Source: JADJEK01 sp052034255 (GTDB lineage: Bacteria; Planctomycetota; B15-G4; JADJEK01). Taken from it: a DNA stretch of 64,000 nucleotides. Below the pieces are notes generated by a model. It was given only the letters and a program-made list of their open reading frames with translations. It was not told the DNA's origin and searched no databases. The position numbers and the translations under genes are program-made. The stretch spans positions 1 through 64,000 of the forward strand of contig JBPOIU010000006.1 in NCBI GenBank assembly GCA_052034255.1. Direction: 5' to 3'. Of this stretch, positions 1 to 8,554 are shown piece after piece (position 1 is the first letter of the stretch; every line of letters begins with the position of its first letter).

Positions 1-1574
1 GCGACGCTGGACCGCGCGACGGGCAACCCGTAGGCGCGCAAGATGGGCTCCCACACCCCGCCGACCAAACGCGGCCCCCGCGCCGCGCGCGCGGCGGCGA
101 TCCCGCGGCGCGCCGCATTCGCATCGACGGCGAAGCGCGGTGCGACGCCGGGCTTGCGTTCGCGGAAGCGCCGCCAGCGGCACATCGCGGCCAGCGCGCT
201 CGCGGCTTCTTCCGGGAAGCGATAGACCGGAACGTTCGCCTCGCGCAGGATCCGCACACCTTCGTCGCTCTGCTCCTTGCCCATGAAGCACGCGAGCGTG
301 GTCTTGCCGCTGGCGCGCGGCGCGGCGGCGATCGTGCGCGCGACGGCCAGCGCATCGGTCGTTACCGGCGACACGAACAACGCGAGGATCGCGTCGACAC
401 CCGGGTCCTTGCCCACCGCGCCAAGCGCTTTCTGAAAACGCGTCGCGTCGGCGTCCGCGATCAGGTCGACCGGATTTTGCGTCGCGGCACCCTGCGGCAG
501 CGCCCGCTCGAGCGCCTTGCGCGTGGCCGTCGAGAACTTCGCGAGACGCAGTCCCAACCCGACACATGCATCCGTCGCGAGGATCCCGGGCCCGCCGGCG
601 TTGGTGACGATCGCGACCCGATCCCCGCTCGGCGCGGGCTGATTCGCGAACGCGGAGGCCATCGTGAACAACTCGCCCACCGACTGGGCGCGGAGGACGC
701 CGCATTGCTCGAGCAACGATTCCACGGCGATGTCGCGTCCGACCAATGAACCAGTGTGCGAGGCGGCCGCGCGCGCTCCGGCGGCGCTGCGTCCGGACTT
801 CACGACGAGGATCGGCTTGTGGCGCGAGATCGAGCGCGCGATCTGCGTGAAGCGCCGCGGATCACCGAACGACTCGATGTAGAGCAGGATCACGTCGATC
901 GCGGGATCGGCGCCGAATGCCTCCACGAGGTCGGTCGCCGTGACGTCGACGATGTTGCCGATCGACGCGAACTTCGCGATGCCGAGGCCGAGATCGCGCG
1001 CGTCGGCGAGGATCGCCTCGCCCAACGCGCCGGATTGGGTCGCGAACGCGACGCGCCCAGGCAGCGGGACACCACCGGCGAACGAGGCGTTCAAGCGAAT
1101 GTCGTCCGCCGCGTTGATGAGCCCCATGCAGTTCGGACCGATCACCCGCATGCCGTAATGCTGCGTCCACTTGCGCAGCGCGGCTTCGCGGGCGACGCCC
1201 TCGTGTCCCGCTTCCTTGAATCCGGCGGTGATGACGACGAGGCCCTTCACGCCTTTCCTGCCGCAATCGCGCACGACGTCGAGTACGTGCTCGCGCGGCA
1301 CCGCGATCACCGCGAGATCCACGGGATCGGGGATCGCCGATACGCGCGGGTAGGCCTTGCACGACAGCACGACCTCGGCAGCCTTGTTGACAGGATAGAC
1401 CGGACCGCGAAACCCGAACGACATCAGGTTGCGCAGGATCTCGGCGCCGATCGATCCCGGTCGACGCGACGCGCCGACCACGGCGACCGAGCGTGGCTCG
1501 AACAACACCGTCAACGGAGCCGGGGCGGAACTCGCCCGCCGCCCGCCTTTCGAGTTCGCGCGCTCGCGCTTCAT
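1..1574 (-). CDS. ADP-forming acyl-CoA synthetase (partial, C-terminus beyond window)
   Basis: About 524 codons are visible from the ATG at 1574 and the frame is still open at base 1. The N-terminus is a Rossmann-type CoA-binding domain (FEPRSVAVVGASRRPGS near residues 25-41), followed by succinyl-CoA-synthetase-like CoA-ligase domains with an SHTGSL motif that carries the His phosphorylated in this family. The last residues before the edge (EPILRAYGLPVARSSV) look like the start of the ATP-grasp domain. Known family members interconvert acyl-CoA plus ADP and phosphate with acid plus ATP; some carry a GNAT domain and act as protein acetyltransferases. That cannot be judged because the C-terminus is missing. 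The ATG overlaps the stop of the MazG gene as ATGA, with GGAGGGGTC upstream, so translation is probably coupled. Substrate unknown. Confidence 0.85.
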   Translation of the reverse strand, partial: MKRERANSKGGRRASSAPAPLTVLFEPRSVAVVGASRRPGSIGAEILRNLMSFGFRGPVYPVNKAAEVVLSCKAYPRVSAIPDPVDLAVIAVPREHVLDVVRDCGRKGVKGLVVITAGFKEAGHEGVAREAALRKWTQHYGMRVIGPNCMGLINAADDIRLNASFAGGVPLPGRVAFATQSGALGEAILADARDLGLGIAKFASIGNIVDVTATDLVEAFGADPAIDVILLYIESFGDPRRFTQIARSISRHKPILVVKSGRSAAGARAAASHTGSLVGRDIAVESLLEQCGVLRAQSVGELFTMASAFANQPAPSGDRVAIVTNAGGPGILATDACVGLGLRLAKFSTATRKALERALPQGAATQNPVDLIADADATRFQKALGAVGKDPGVDAILALFVSPVTTDALAVARTIAAAPRASGKTTLACFMGKEQSDEGVRILREANVPVYRFPEEAASALAAMCRWRRFRERKPGVAPRFAVDANAARRGIAAARAARGPRLVGGVWEPILRAYGLPVARSSV

Positions 1575-2935
1575 GACCCCTCCTTCGCGAACGCCGTCCG
1601 CAAGCGCACGATTTGCCCGCGATGCACGCGGTCGTGCATCGCCAGGAACTCGAACCACTGCAACACGTCGAGTTCTCCGAAATACGGGTGCGGTTGCGTC
1701 AGTCGGCGCGGATGGATCGAAACCACGTCGGGCAACAACGCGAACGCGGCGGCGCGCGCTTCCTCGAGCGCCGTGAACGCCCGCGCCCGATCGACGGCGC
1801 CGGTCGGCACCATGCGCTGCGGTGCATCGACGCGCTCGATCGGCGCGAACAGGCGATTCGTCGGGGGCAGCGCGGCGAGCCCTTCCACGGGGAACGGTTC
1901 GAGCGGCCCCGCGGCCGCCAATCGCGCGCGCGCGGCGGACAAGCCCTGGGCGATCCGCGCTTCGACCATGCCGAGATGCTCGATGACTTGCAGCATCGAC
2001 CAGCCACCGTCCGCCGGGCGGCGCTCGAGCAAGTCCGTCGGCAAGTCGCGCACGGCGTCGAGCAGCAGCCGCCGTTCGCGGGCCGCCTGCCGCACGGCGT
2101 CGCGCCATTCGTCGGGGGCGCGCTCGGGCAGCGCGGCGAGATCGACGTCGACCACCAGCTTCGCCGCTCGATAGCGCGCAGCGAGTTCGGCTTCGGAGCA
2201 CTGCTTCATCGTCGACCCGAGCTCGCGCTCGAGCACGCGGAAGCGTTCGCCGAAACGCGTCGCCGCCCGGCGCAGCGCGGTCTCGGGGTTCACCCCCGCG
2301 TGGCGCGCGACGTTGACGACCGAGAACAACACGTCGCCGAGCTCTTCGTCGATGCGGTCGGCGTCGGCGCCCTCCAGCGCATGCTTCAACTCGCCGAGCT
2401 CCTCGTCGAGCTTGGCCCACGCGCCGCTGCCGTCCTGCCAACGGAAGCCGACGCGCGCGGCTTTCTCGCCCATGCGGAACGCACGCAGCAGTGCCGGCAA
2501 CGCGGCCGGAACACCGGCCAGCACCGACGGATCGGCGTCCTCCGCACGTTCGGCGCGCTTGATCTCTTCCCAGTTCGCAAGCACTTGCTCGACCCCGGTC
2601 GCCTTGACCTCGCCGAATACGTGTGGGTGGCGCCGCACGAGTTTGTCCGCGATCGCGTCGGCCACGTCCTTCAGCGTGAACGACTGTGCGTCCTGCGCGA
2701 TGCGCGCGGCGAGCAGCACGTTCATCAGCAAGTCCCCGAGTTCACCCGCGATCACGGCGCGATCGCCGCGCGTCATCGCATCGGCGACTTCGTAGGCCTC
2801 CTCGAGCACGTGCGGCGCGGTCGCCTCCAGGGTCTGATCGCGATCCCACGGACAGCCGCCGGGATCACGCAGGCGATCGACGATGCGCAGCAAGCGGGAA
2901 ACGGCGTCGAGACGGTCGTCGGTGCAGTCGGACAT
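1571..2935 (-). CDS. mazG: MazG nucleotide pyrophosphohydrolase fused to a DinB-like domain
   Basis: 454 residues. Residues 1-260 are a complete tandem MazG protein: CPWDRDQT near residue 28, a first EExxE...ExxD metal site (LEEAYEVADA, ELGDLL) near 45-70, and a second copy (LDEELGELKHAL, DEELGDVLF) near 175-205. MazG hydrolyses NTPs to NMP and pyrophosphate and is a house-cleaning enzyme. Standard MazG ends at about 265 residues. Here a further ~190 residues follow, with DGGWSMLQVIEHLGMVE near 310 and LAMHDRVHRGQI near the C-terminus, which are the spaced His metal ligands of the DinB/DUF664 four-helix family. The fusion is in one frame with no stop between. It overlaps the acyl-CoA synthetase start by ATGA. 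The MazG part is secure; the DinB assignment rests on motifs. Confidence 0.88.
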   Translation of the reverse strand: MSDCTDDRLDAVSRLLRIVDRLRDPGGCPWDRDQTLEATAPHVLEEAYEVADAMTRGDRAVIAGELGDLLMNVLLAARIAQDAQSFTLKDVADAIADKLVRRHPHVFGEVKATGVEQVLANWEEIKRAERAEDADPSVLAGVPAALPALLRAFRMGEKAARVGFRWQDGSGAWAKLDEELGELKHALEGADADRIDEELGDVLFSVVNVARHAGVNPETALRRAATRFGERFRVLERELGSTMKQCSEAELAARYRAAKLVVDVDLAALPERAPDEWRDAVRQAARERRLLLDAVRDLPTDLLERRPADGGWSMLQVIEHLGMVEARIAQGLSAARARLAAAGPLEPFPVEGLAALPPTNRLFAPIERVDAPQRMVPTGAVDRARAFTALEEARAAAFALLPDVVSIHPRRLTQPHPYFGELDVLQWFEFLAMHDRVHRGQIVRLRTAFAKEGS

Positions 2936-3055
2936 GGATCACTCGTGGGACCAATGGGATCGAGCGCGAATCCAGCGTTGCGCGGCGGTGCGCGCGGTGC
3001 GACGGTCAGAGGCCGAGCATCGTCGCTGGACGCGACGACTCTCGGACGTAGTCGA

Positions 3056-4498
3056 TCAGCCGTCGTACGGAGCGTGGACCGCGAGCAAGCGCGGACTCGT
3101 GCAGTGCTCGATCGCGTAGCGGACACCTTCGCGACCGAGTCCCGAGTCCTTCGTCCCGCCATACGGCATCGTGTCGACGCGGAACGTCGGCGCGTCGTTC
3201 AAGATCACCGCTCCGACGTCGAGGTGATCGTAGGCGCGCAGGGCGACGCCGAGGTCGCGCGTGAACACCCCCGCCTGCAGCCCGTAGCGCGAATCGTTCA
3301 CGTGCGCGATCGCTTCGTCGAATTCCTTGTAGCGGTGCAGGTTCACGACCGGTCCGAACGCTTCGCGGCAATCGATCGAGAGTCCGCGGTCGACCTCGGT
3401 GAGCACTGTCGGATCCACGAGCCGTCCTCGCCGCTCCCCGCCGGCGAGCACTCGGGCGCCGTGTTGCTTCGCCTCGTGGATCCACTGCTCGATGCGAGCG
3501 GCGTTCTCGTCGTCGATCATCGGTCCGACGTCGGTGATCTCCTCCATCGGATCGCCGATCACGAGCTTGCCGGTCGCTTTGACGAAGCGATCGGCGAACG
3601 CGTCGAAGATCGAGTCCTGGACGAAGATGCGTTGCACCGAGATGCAGACTTGGCCCGAGTACGTGAACGCGCCCATGACGCACGCGCGGACCGCATGCTC
3701 GAGGTCCGCGTCCTTGTGGACGATCGCCGCGGCGTTGCCGCCGAGCTCCAGCACGACCGGCTTCTTGCCCGCCTTCGCCTTCAGTTCGAAGCCGACTTCC
3801 GGGCTGCCGGTGAACGACAGCAGCTTGAACGTGTCGTCTTGCACCATCAGGTCGCCGACGTGTCGCGAGCACGGGATCACGGACAAGCCGCCGGGCGGCA
3901 AGCCCGCTTCTTCGAGCACCTTCGCCAACAGCAGGGCAGCGCGCGGAGTCCGCGATGCCGGCTTCAGGACGATCGAGCAACCGGCCGCGAGCGCCGGAGC
4001 GACTTTGTGCGCAACCAGGTTCAGCGGGTAATTGAACGGAGCGATCCCGAGCACCGGTCCGACCGGGAACCGGCGGACCACGCCGAAGCGCCCTTCGGTG
4101 CCGCGACGCACGTCGAGCGGGATCGTCTCGCCGCAGATCCGCGTCGCTTCCTCGGCGGCAGCCGTGAACGTCTGCATCGCGCGATCGACTTCGGTGCGGG
4201 ATTGGCGGAGGGGTTTCCCGTTGTCCCCGGTGATCACGCGCGCGAACTCCTCCCGATGGAGCCCGATCGAAGCCGCGGCCTTCTTCAAGATCTCGCCGCG
4301 CGCGTAGGCGGACAACCGCCGCATGACTTCGAAGCCGGCGACCGCCGCGGCCGTCGCTTCGACCGCGGTCGTCGATGCTGCCGCGCTGACGGTCGCGACG
4401 CGCTCACCGCTGAAGGGGTGCACGATGTCGATCGCGTCGTCGGTGGCTTCCCAACGACCGGCGAGGAACAGCTTTTGGTGCGGAAGCGAGTGCGGCAT
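3056..4498 (-). CDS. NAD(P)-dependent aldehyde dehydrogenase
   Basis: 480 residues from the ATG at 4498, the usual length for the ALDH superfamily. The open frame extends upstream to 4666, but the added residues are low-complexity and unlike the family, so MPHSLPHQKLFLAGRW was taken as the N-terminus. Visible motifs are the general-base glutamate in LELGGNAAAIV, the catalytic cysteine in SGQVCISVQRIFV, and NYPLNLVAHKVAPALAAG in the cofactor-binding half. The CISVQRI version is typical of succinate-semialdehyde, lactaldehyde and phosphonoacetaldehyde dehydrogenase-like members, so the substrate is probably a small aldehyde, but this is inference. It lies between the epimerase-like gene and mazG on the same strand with 120-165 base gaps, so operon membership is uncertain. 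Confidence 0.9.
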   Translation of the reverse strand: MPHSLPHQKLFLAGRWEATDDAIDIVHPFSGERVATVSAAASTTAVEATAAAVAGFEVMRRLSAYARGEILKKAAASIGLHREEFARVITGDNGKPLRQSRTEVDRAMQTFTAAAEEATRICGETIPLDVRRGTEGRFGVVRRFPVGPVLGIAPFNYPLNLVAHKVAPALAAGCSIVLKPASRTPRAALLLAKVLEEAGLPPGGLSVIPCSRHVGDLMVQDDTFKLLSFTGSPEVGFELKAKAGKKPVVLELGGNAAAIVHKDADLEHAVRACVMGAFTYSGQVCISVQRIFVQDSIFDAFADRFVKATGKLVIGDPMEEITDVGPMIDDENAARIEQWIHEAKQHGARVLAGGERRGRLVDPTVLTEVDRGLSIDCREAFGPVVNLHRYKEFDEAIAHVNDSRYGLQAGVFTRDLGVALRAYDHLDVGAVILNDAPTFRVDTMPYGGTKDSGLGREGVRYAIEHCTSPRLLAVHAPYDG

Positions 4499-4662
4499 CG
4501 TCCTGGCCTCGAGCGGGAACATCGAAGGCGAGGAGCCTAGCACCCCGTCGACAAAGTCCGCCGGCATTCGGCTGGCCGCGAACGCGCAGCGCTTCGTCGC
4601 GCCGGTGCGACGTGTCGCTGCGTCGACATGCCTCGTTGCCGCTCCTCGCGACCCGCTCGCGC

Positions 4663-5607
4663 TCACTGCCCGCCGCGTGCCGCGACGGCGAGCGCTTGAT
4701 CGATGGGACGCGCTGGAATCACGCCGAGTTCCTCGCGCATGCGCGTCGTGGCGTACGTGCGCTCCACGCGCGCGTACTCGATCAGGGCCGGTGGGATGGG
4801 CGGCGGCGCACCCGCGCGCTCGGCCAAGCCGTTGCGCACCCGAGCCTCCTCCAGCGTCATGTCGTCGAACGCGGGCTGCGCGCCGAGAGCGAACGCGACC
4901 GTTTCGACGTATTCGCGCAACGAACGCGGTCCGCCGCTCGCGACGTTGATCGGCCCGTGGACGTGACTGCGTTCGAACGCAGCTGCCATCACCGCGCGCG
5001 CGACGTCGTCCGCGTCGACGAGGTCGAGCGGTCGCACTCCACCATCGGGCAACGGCACGACGGCGCGCTGGACCAGCTCAGCAAGCCCGTCCGCGAAGTG
5101 TCCGACCCCGTTGCCGACGATCGGGCACGGCCGCAGCACGCAGGTCGTGAATTGCCCCTCCGCGTGCGCACGCCGCACCAACTCCTCGGCGTCGAACTTC
5201 GACCGCGCGTACGCGCTGCGCGGTAGGGGTCGGGCTCTCTCGTCGATCGTCCGGTGCGCGTCGTCGCCGTAGACGGCGACGCTCGACACGTAGACGAAGC
5301 GCCGAGCCGCACCGACGAACGCCGCATCCAGCAGGTGCCCCGTCGCGTCGACTTGAACGGCATCCATGGCTCGCGCATCGGCGCTCATCGCTCCCGCGGC
5401 GTGGATGATCACGTCGGCGGCCCGCGCGGCTTTCTCCCAGGCCTGATTCTCCTCCAAATCGCCCTCGAGGACGCGCACACCCGGAAGCCGCAAGCCGCGC
5501 CGCCGCGTCAACAGCACGACGTCGAGGTCCGCGCGCGCGCGAAGCTGCGGCAACAGCGCTTGCCCGAGGAGTCCGGACCCGCCGGTGACGAAGACGCGGA
5601 GCACCAT
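4663..5607 (-). CDS. NAD-dependent epimerase/dehydratase (extended SDR)
   Basis: 314 residues from the ATG at 5607. The N-terminus VLRVFVTGGSGLLGQ gives the GxxGxxG dinucleotide site of extended short-chain dehydrogenases, and SAYARSKFDAEELV gives the catalytic YxxxK. The family acts on nucleotide sugars, sterols or other hydroxylated substrates; nothing here fixes the substrate. The start ATG shares one base with the stop of the upstream radical SAM gene (TGATG), so the two are almost certainly co-translated. A longer frame reaching to 5646 would run into the radical SAM gene and was rejected. The pairing suggests both proteins modify the same molecule, but this is inference. Confidence 0.85.
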   Translation of the reverse strand: MVLRVFVTGGSGLLGQALLPQLRARADLDVVLLTRRRGLRLPGVRVLEGDLEENQAWEKAARAADVIIHAAGAMSADARAMDAVQVDATGHLLDAAFVGAARRFVYVSSVAVYGDDAHRTIDERARPLPRSAYARSKFDAEELVRRAHAEGQFTTCVLRPCPIVGNGVGHFADGLAELVQRAVVPLPDGGVRPLDLVDADDVARAVMAAAFERSHVHGPINVASGGPRSLREYVETVAFALGAQPAFDDMTLEEARVRNGLAERAGAPPPIPPALIEYARVERTYATTRMREELGVIPARPIDQALAVAARGGQ

Positions 5608-6812
5608 CACGGATGCCCCAAGTAGAAGCTGCGGCAGCTGCGGCACGCGGGACGCGGTGTCGCTCGGAAGTGCGACTCACGCAACGACTGCATCACTTCA
5701 CCGTTCCACAGCTCGAGGAACGGCTGGCGGTGCACGTTGCCCAGGGGAATGCGATCGCGGATGCACGGCAAGACCGTGCCGTCGTGCTCGATGACGGCCT
5801 GCATGGCCGTGGAGATGCAGAACTCGGGCGCGAACTGCGCGACGAGTTCGGCGGAGTCCTGCAGGAGGTCGAAGCGGCTGCGTTCCCGCGGCACGTTGCG
5901 CGGGTCGCCCCACAACTCGGGCACGTTGGTCTCGACGTGGACCCCGACCTCGATGGCGGCCTCGAGCGCGCGCGCGAATGCGTCCCGGCGCAGGCCGGGA
6001 TCGGTCATTCCCTCCGGATCGAGCGCGGCCTTGCGCGTCGTGTGGGGATAGAGGTTCTGGACGATGATCCGATCGACGCCCAGTTCCGCGACGAAACGCA
6101 CGTATTCGTGCAGGCGCTCGAGCATGCCGAACATCGGCACGATGCACGCGAGGACTTGCATGCCTCGTTGCCTGCCGATCGCGGCGACGTCGCGCACATT
6201 GCGCACGACGACGTCGAAGTCGGCGCCGGGGATCACGCGCGCGAAGCGCTCACGCTCGTGCGCGTGCAAGGAGAACTGGACACGAGCCGTCACGTCCGCG
6301 ATCGGCTCGAACCACTCGCGGGTGAACAAGATTCCATTGGTGATGAAGTTCAGCCATTGGCCGTAGCGGCGGCAGAGCGCGGCCGCGCCTTCGATCGGCG
6401 CCAGCGTGGGCTCGCCGCCGACGATCGGCATGACTTCGAACGCGCCGTGGCCGATCGCGTCGAGCACGCGCTCGAACACGTCGAGCCCGAGGTCCTGCGT
6501 TCCGACCCGACGAATGTCGCAATGCACGCATTTGACGTTGCAGCGGCGGTTGAACTCGAACAACAACCGCACCGGGACGCTGTTCCAGATCGAGCGCCGC
6601 AGGAACAGGTCGTCGGCCATCGCGCGCAGGTTCGCGTGTTGCGCGGGACGCAGCAGTCGGTCGGCGCGGATCGTCCGGTCGAGCAGCGCGTCGCCGGACT
6701 CACGAAGGCGCGGCGGCCGCGGCAGGAACCACGGCACGTCCTCGTCCCGCGGTTCCGGCGCGCGCCCCGGCAGGCGCGCGCCGTGGACCAGCGAGTCCAC
6801 GGGCTCGAGCAT
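5607..6812 (-). CDS. Radical SAM protein with SPASM-type C-terminus
   Basis: 401 residues from the ATG at 6812, chosen because CGGAG lies 7 bases upstream; a GTG at 6890 in the same frame is the alternative. The cluster motif is CNVKCVHCD (Cys 91, 95, 98), followed by MPIVGGEPTLA, the radical SAM GGE motif. The C-terminus has FCISTAMQAV, VLPCIRDR and CRSC within the last 60 residues, plus GNVHRQPFLELW, which is typical of the SPASM domain that binds extra iron-sulfur clusters. Such enzymes modify peptides or small molecules by radical chemistry. No precursor peptide is recognised next to it. The stop overlaps the start of the downstream SDR gene by one base. Confidence 0.86.
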   Translation of the reverse strand: MLEPVDSLVHGARLPGRAPEPRDEDVPWFLPRPPRLRESGDALLDRTIRADRLLRPAQHANLRAMADDLFLRRSIWNSVPVRLLFEFNRRCNVKCVHCDIRRVGTQDLGLDVFERVLDAIGHGAFEVMPIVGGEPTLAPIEGAAALCRRYGQWLNFITNGILFTREWFEPIADVTARVQFSLHAHERERFARVIPGADFDVVVRNVRDVAAIGRQRGMQVLACIVPMFGMLERLHEYVRFVAELGVDRIIVQNLYPHTTRKAALDPEGMTDPGLRRDAFARALEAAIEVGVHVETNVPELWGDPRNVPRERSRFDLLQDSAELVAQFAPEFCISTAMQAVIEHDGTVLPCIRDRIPLGNVHRQPFLELWNGEVMQSLRESHFRATPRPACRSCRSFYLGHP

Positions 6813-7027
6813 GGGAAGACTCCGACAGCTCGAAGGATCCCCCCCGGGATCCGCGCCTCCGATCACCGGACGCGCGAGGGCACGGTACACCAGGGCTCGG
6901 TGATTTTCCCGCAGGCCTTTGCAATCGCGCCTTTGACCTCGCGTCGAAGGCGTCCGGCGGCAGTCGGGAGGCGGCCGAACGGGGGGGGCGCGGAGAACTC
7001 GAAGCGCGCGGCTTGAGGCGCGCGCCG

Positions 7028-7879
7028 TCAGATTCCCCGCAGCGCCTCGAACAACTTGCGCCAGCGCCCCGACTCGAACAGGTCCTCGCGGCGGGCGGCG
7101 ATCGTCACCAGGTTCGCGGCCATGCGCGTCAGCATCACGCGATCACTGACCGGCGCGAGGAAGTTCATGTCGGCCCCGACGCCGAGCTGCACCAAAAAGC
7201 GCACGCAGTCGGAGCGCGTCAGGGTTCGGCCGTGGCCGAACGCGTCGACGAACAAGTGGCCGTCCGGGCCGCATTGCAGCAGGAAGTGACTCGGCATCGC
7301 GATCGGCGCCAACGCCAGGCCGAGCCTGCGCCCGACCAGCAGATACACCGCGGACAGCGAGATCGGGATGCCGGTGCGTCGCGCCAGCACCCGATGCAAG
7401 AACGAGTTGTCGGGGTCGTAGTAGTCCTCGTCATTGCCGCGGAAGCCCTCTTCCTCGGCGAAGAACGCGCCGAGCAGCGCGGCCACGGCGCCCGGCGTGT
7501 TCGCGTCCTGGAGCCGCGGACGCAAGCGGTCCGCCAGTGCATCGAGGCCGACGCGGATCGTCTCGATCTCCGCCCGCGGATCGTGACAGCGCGCGAGCAA
7601 CATCGCGCCGCGCTCGAGATCGATGTCCGCCTGCTTGTCGGCGCACAACGCGATCAACTCGTTCTCGGCGGGCTGCGCCTCGATTTGCCGCAGCAACTGG
7701 AGCAGCACCGTGCGCAGCGCGCCGCCGGCGTCCGCGACTTCGCGCAGCACCGGCAACGCGGCCTCACCCATCTCCAGCAGACGGTCGCGGCACCGCGTGA
7801 CGACTTCGGCACTGCGGTCGTCGAGCAACGACACCAACGCGCGCACTTGGGCGTCGGACGGAGTTGGGCTTGGACTCAC
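7028..7879 (-). CDS. SirB1/YchA-family transglutaminase-like protein
   Basis: 283 residues. The centre holds the SirB1 family signature, with DPDNSFLHRVLARRTGIPIS near residue 155 and PSHFLLQCG near 195, followed by a C-terminal helical segment. The N-terminal 120 residues read as alpha-helical repeats (LLDDRSAEVVTRCRDRLLEMG), possibly HEAT-like. The canonical transglutaminase Cys is not evident in the aligned segment, which is usual for this family, whose biochemical role is poorly known. It is the last gene of the lipoate and 2-oxoacid dehydrogenase operon, starting 12 bases after lipB, which suggests co-transcription but not a defined role. Confidence 0.8.
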   Translation of the reverse strand: MSPSPTPSDAQVRALVSLLDDRSAEVVTRCRDRLLEMGEAALPVLREVADAGGALRTVLLQLLRQIEAQPAENELIALCADKQADIDLERGAMLLARCHDPRAEIETIRVGLDALADRLRPRLQDANTPGAVAALLGAFFAEEEGFRGNDEDYYDPDNSFLHRVLARRTGIPISLSAVYLLVGRRLGLALAPIAMPSHFLLQCGPDGHLFVDAFGHGRTLTRSDCVRFLVQLGVGADMNFLAPVSDRVMLTRMAANLVTIAARREDLFESGRWRKLFEALRGI

Positions 7880-7891
7880 GGCGGCTCCTCG

Positions 7892-8554
7892 TCAGGCTTC
7901 GAGGTCCGAGTTCGGACGGAACGACGGCTCCCGCATGAACACGCGCGCGAGATGCGTGGCGAGCATGGTCTCGACGACGTGGGTCGCGGGCAAGTTCGGC
8001 AGCAGTCGATGCAACGAATCCATGACCGCCGCGTCGAGCCCGCACGGTCGAAACGTCCGGTACGCGGCGAGGTCGGTCCGCAGATTCAGCGCGAAGCCGT
8101 GATACGTCACCCAGCGTCGCACCGCGATTCCGACGGAGCAGACCTTCTTGTCGCCGACCCAGACGCCCGTGTGCGGCGGATTGCGCGTCGCGGCGGCCCC
8201 GAGTTCGCGCACCGCCTCCATCACGCCTTCCTCGACGGCGCGCAGGACTCGGTGCAGATCACGGCGTTCGCCCTCGAGTTTCGCGATCAGGTACCCGACC
8301 ACTTGCCCCGGCCCATGCCACGTCGCTTCACCCCCGCGCTCGACCTCGACGACCGGATACGGCACGTCGGCCGCGTCCGAGGCTCCCGCGCCGCGCCCGA
8401 TGGTCACGACGTCGTCGTGCTCGAGCAACAGCAAGGTATCGGCGATGCGATCGTCGGCCCGCTTCTCGACCAACGCGAGCTGCAAGCGCCGCGCGGCCGC
8501 GTATTCCACGCGACCCAAGCGGAACACGTCGAGCCGTGGCGACGCGGCCGTCAC
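7892..8554 (-). CDS. lipB: Octanoyl-[acyl carrier protein]:protein N-octanoyltransferase
   Basis: 220 residues, the usual LipB length. It transfers octanoate from ACP to the target lysine of lipoyl domains, the first step of lipoate assembly. Visible motifs are VERGGEATWHGPGQVVGY (RGG and the conserved His near 73-84), GDKKVCSVGI with the catalytic Lys at 136-137, HGFALNL, and FRPCGL with the acyl-accepting Cys 171. The ATG overlaps the lpdA stop as ATGA. Sitting directly behind E1, E2 and E3 genes and with lipA at the head of the operon, its likely substrate is the E2 protein encoded at 11267-12625. Confidence 0.95.
   Translation of the reverse strand: MTAASPRLDVFRLGRVEYAAARRLQLALVEKRADDRIADTLLLLEHDDVVTIGRGAGASDAADVPYPVVEVERGGEATWHGPGQVVGYLIAKLEGERRDLHRVLRAVEEGVMEAVRELGAAATRNPPHTGVWVGDKKVCSVGIAVRRWVTYHGFALNLRTDLAAYRTFRPCGLDAAVMDSLHRLLPNLPATHVVETMLATHLARVFMREPSFRPNSDLEA

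Noticed and set aside
4499..4666. N-terminal extension of the aldehyde dehydrogenase
   Set aside because: The added 56 residues are unlike the family, and MPHSLPHQKLFLAGRW gives a standard-length protein.
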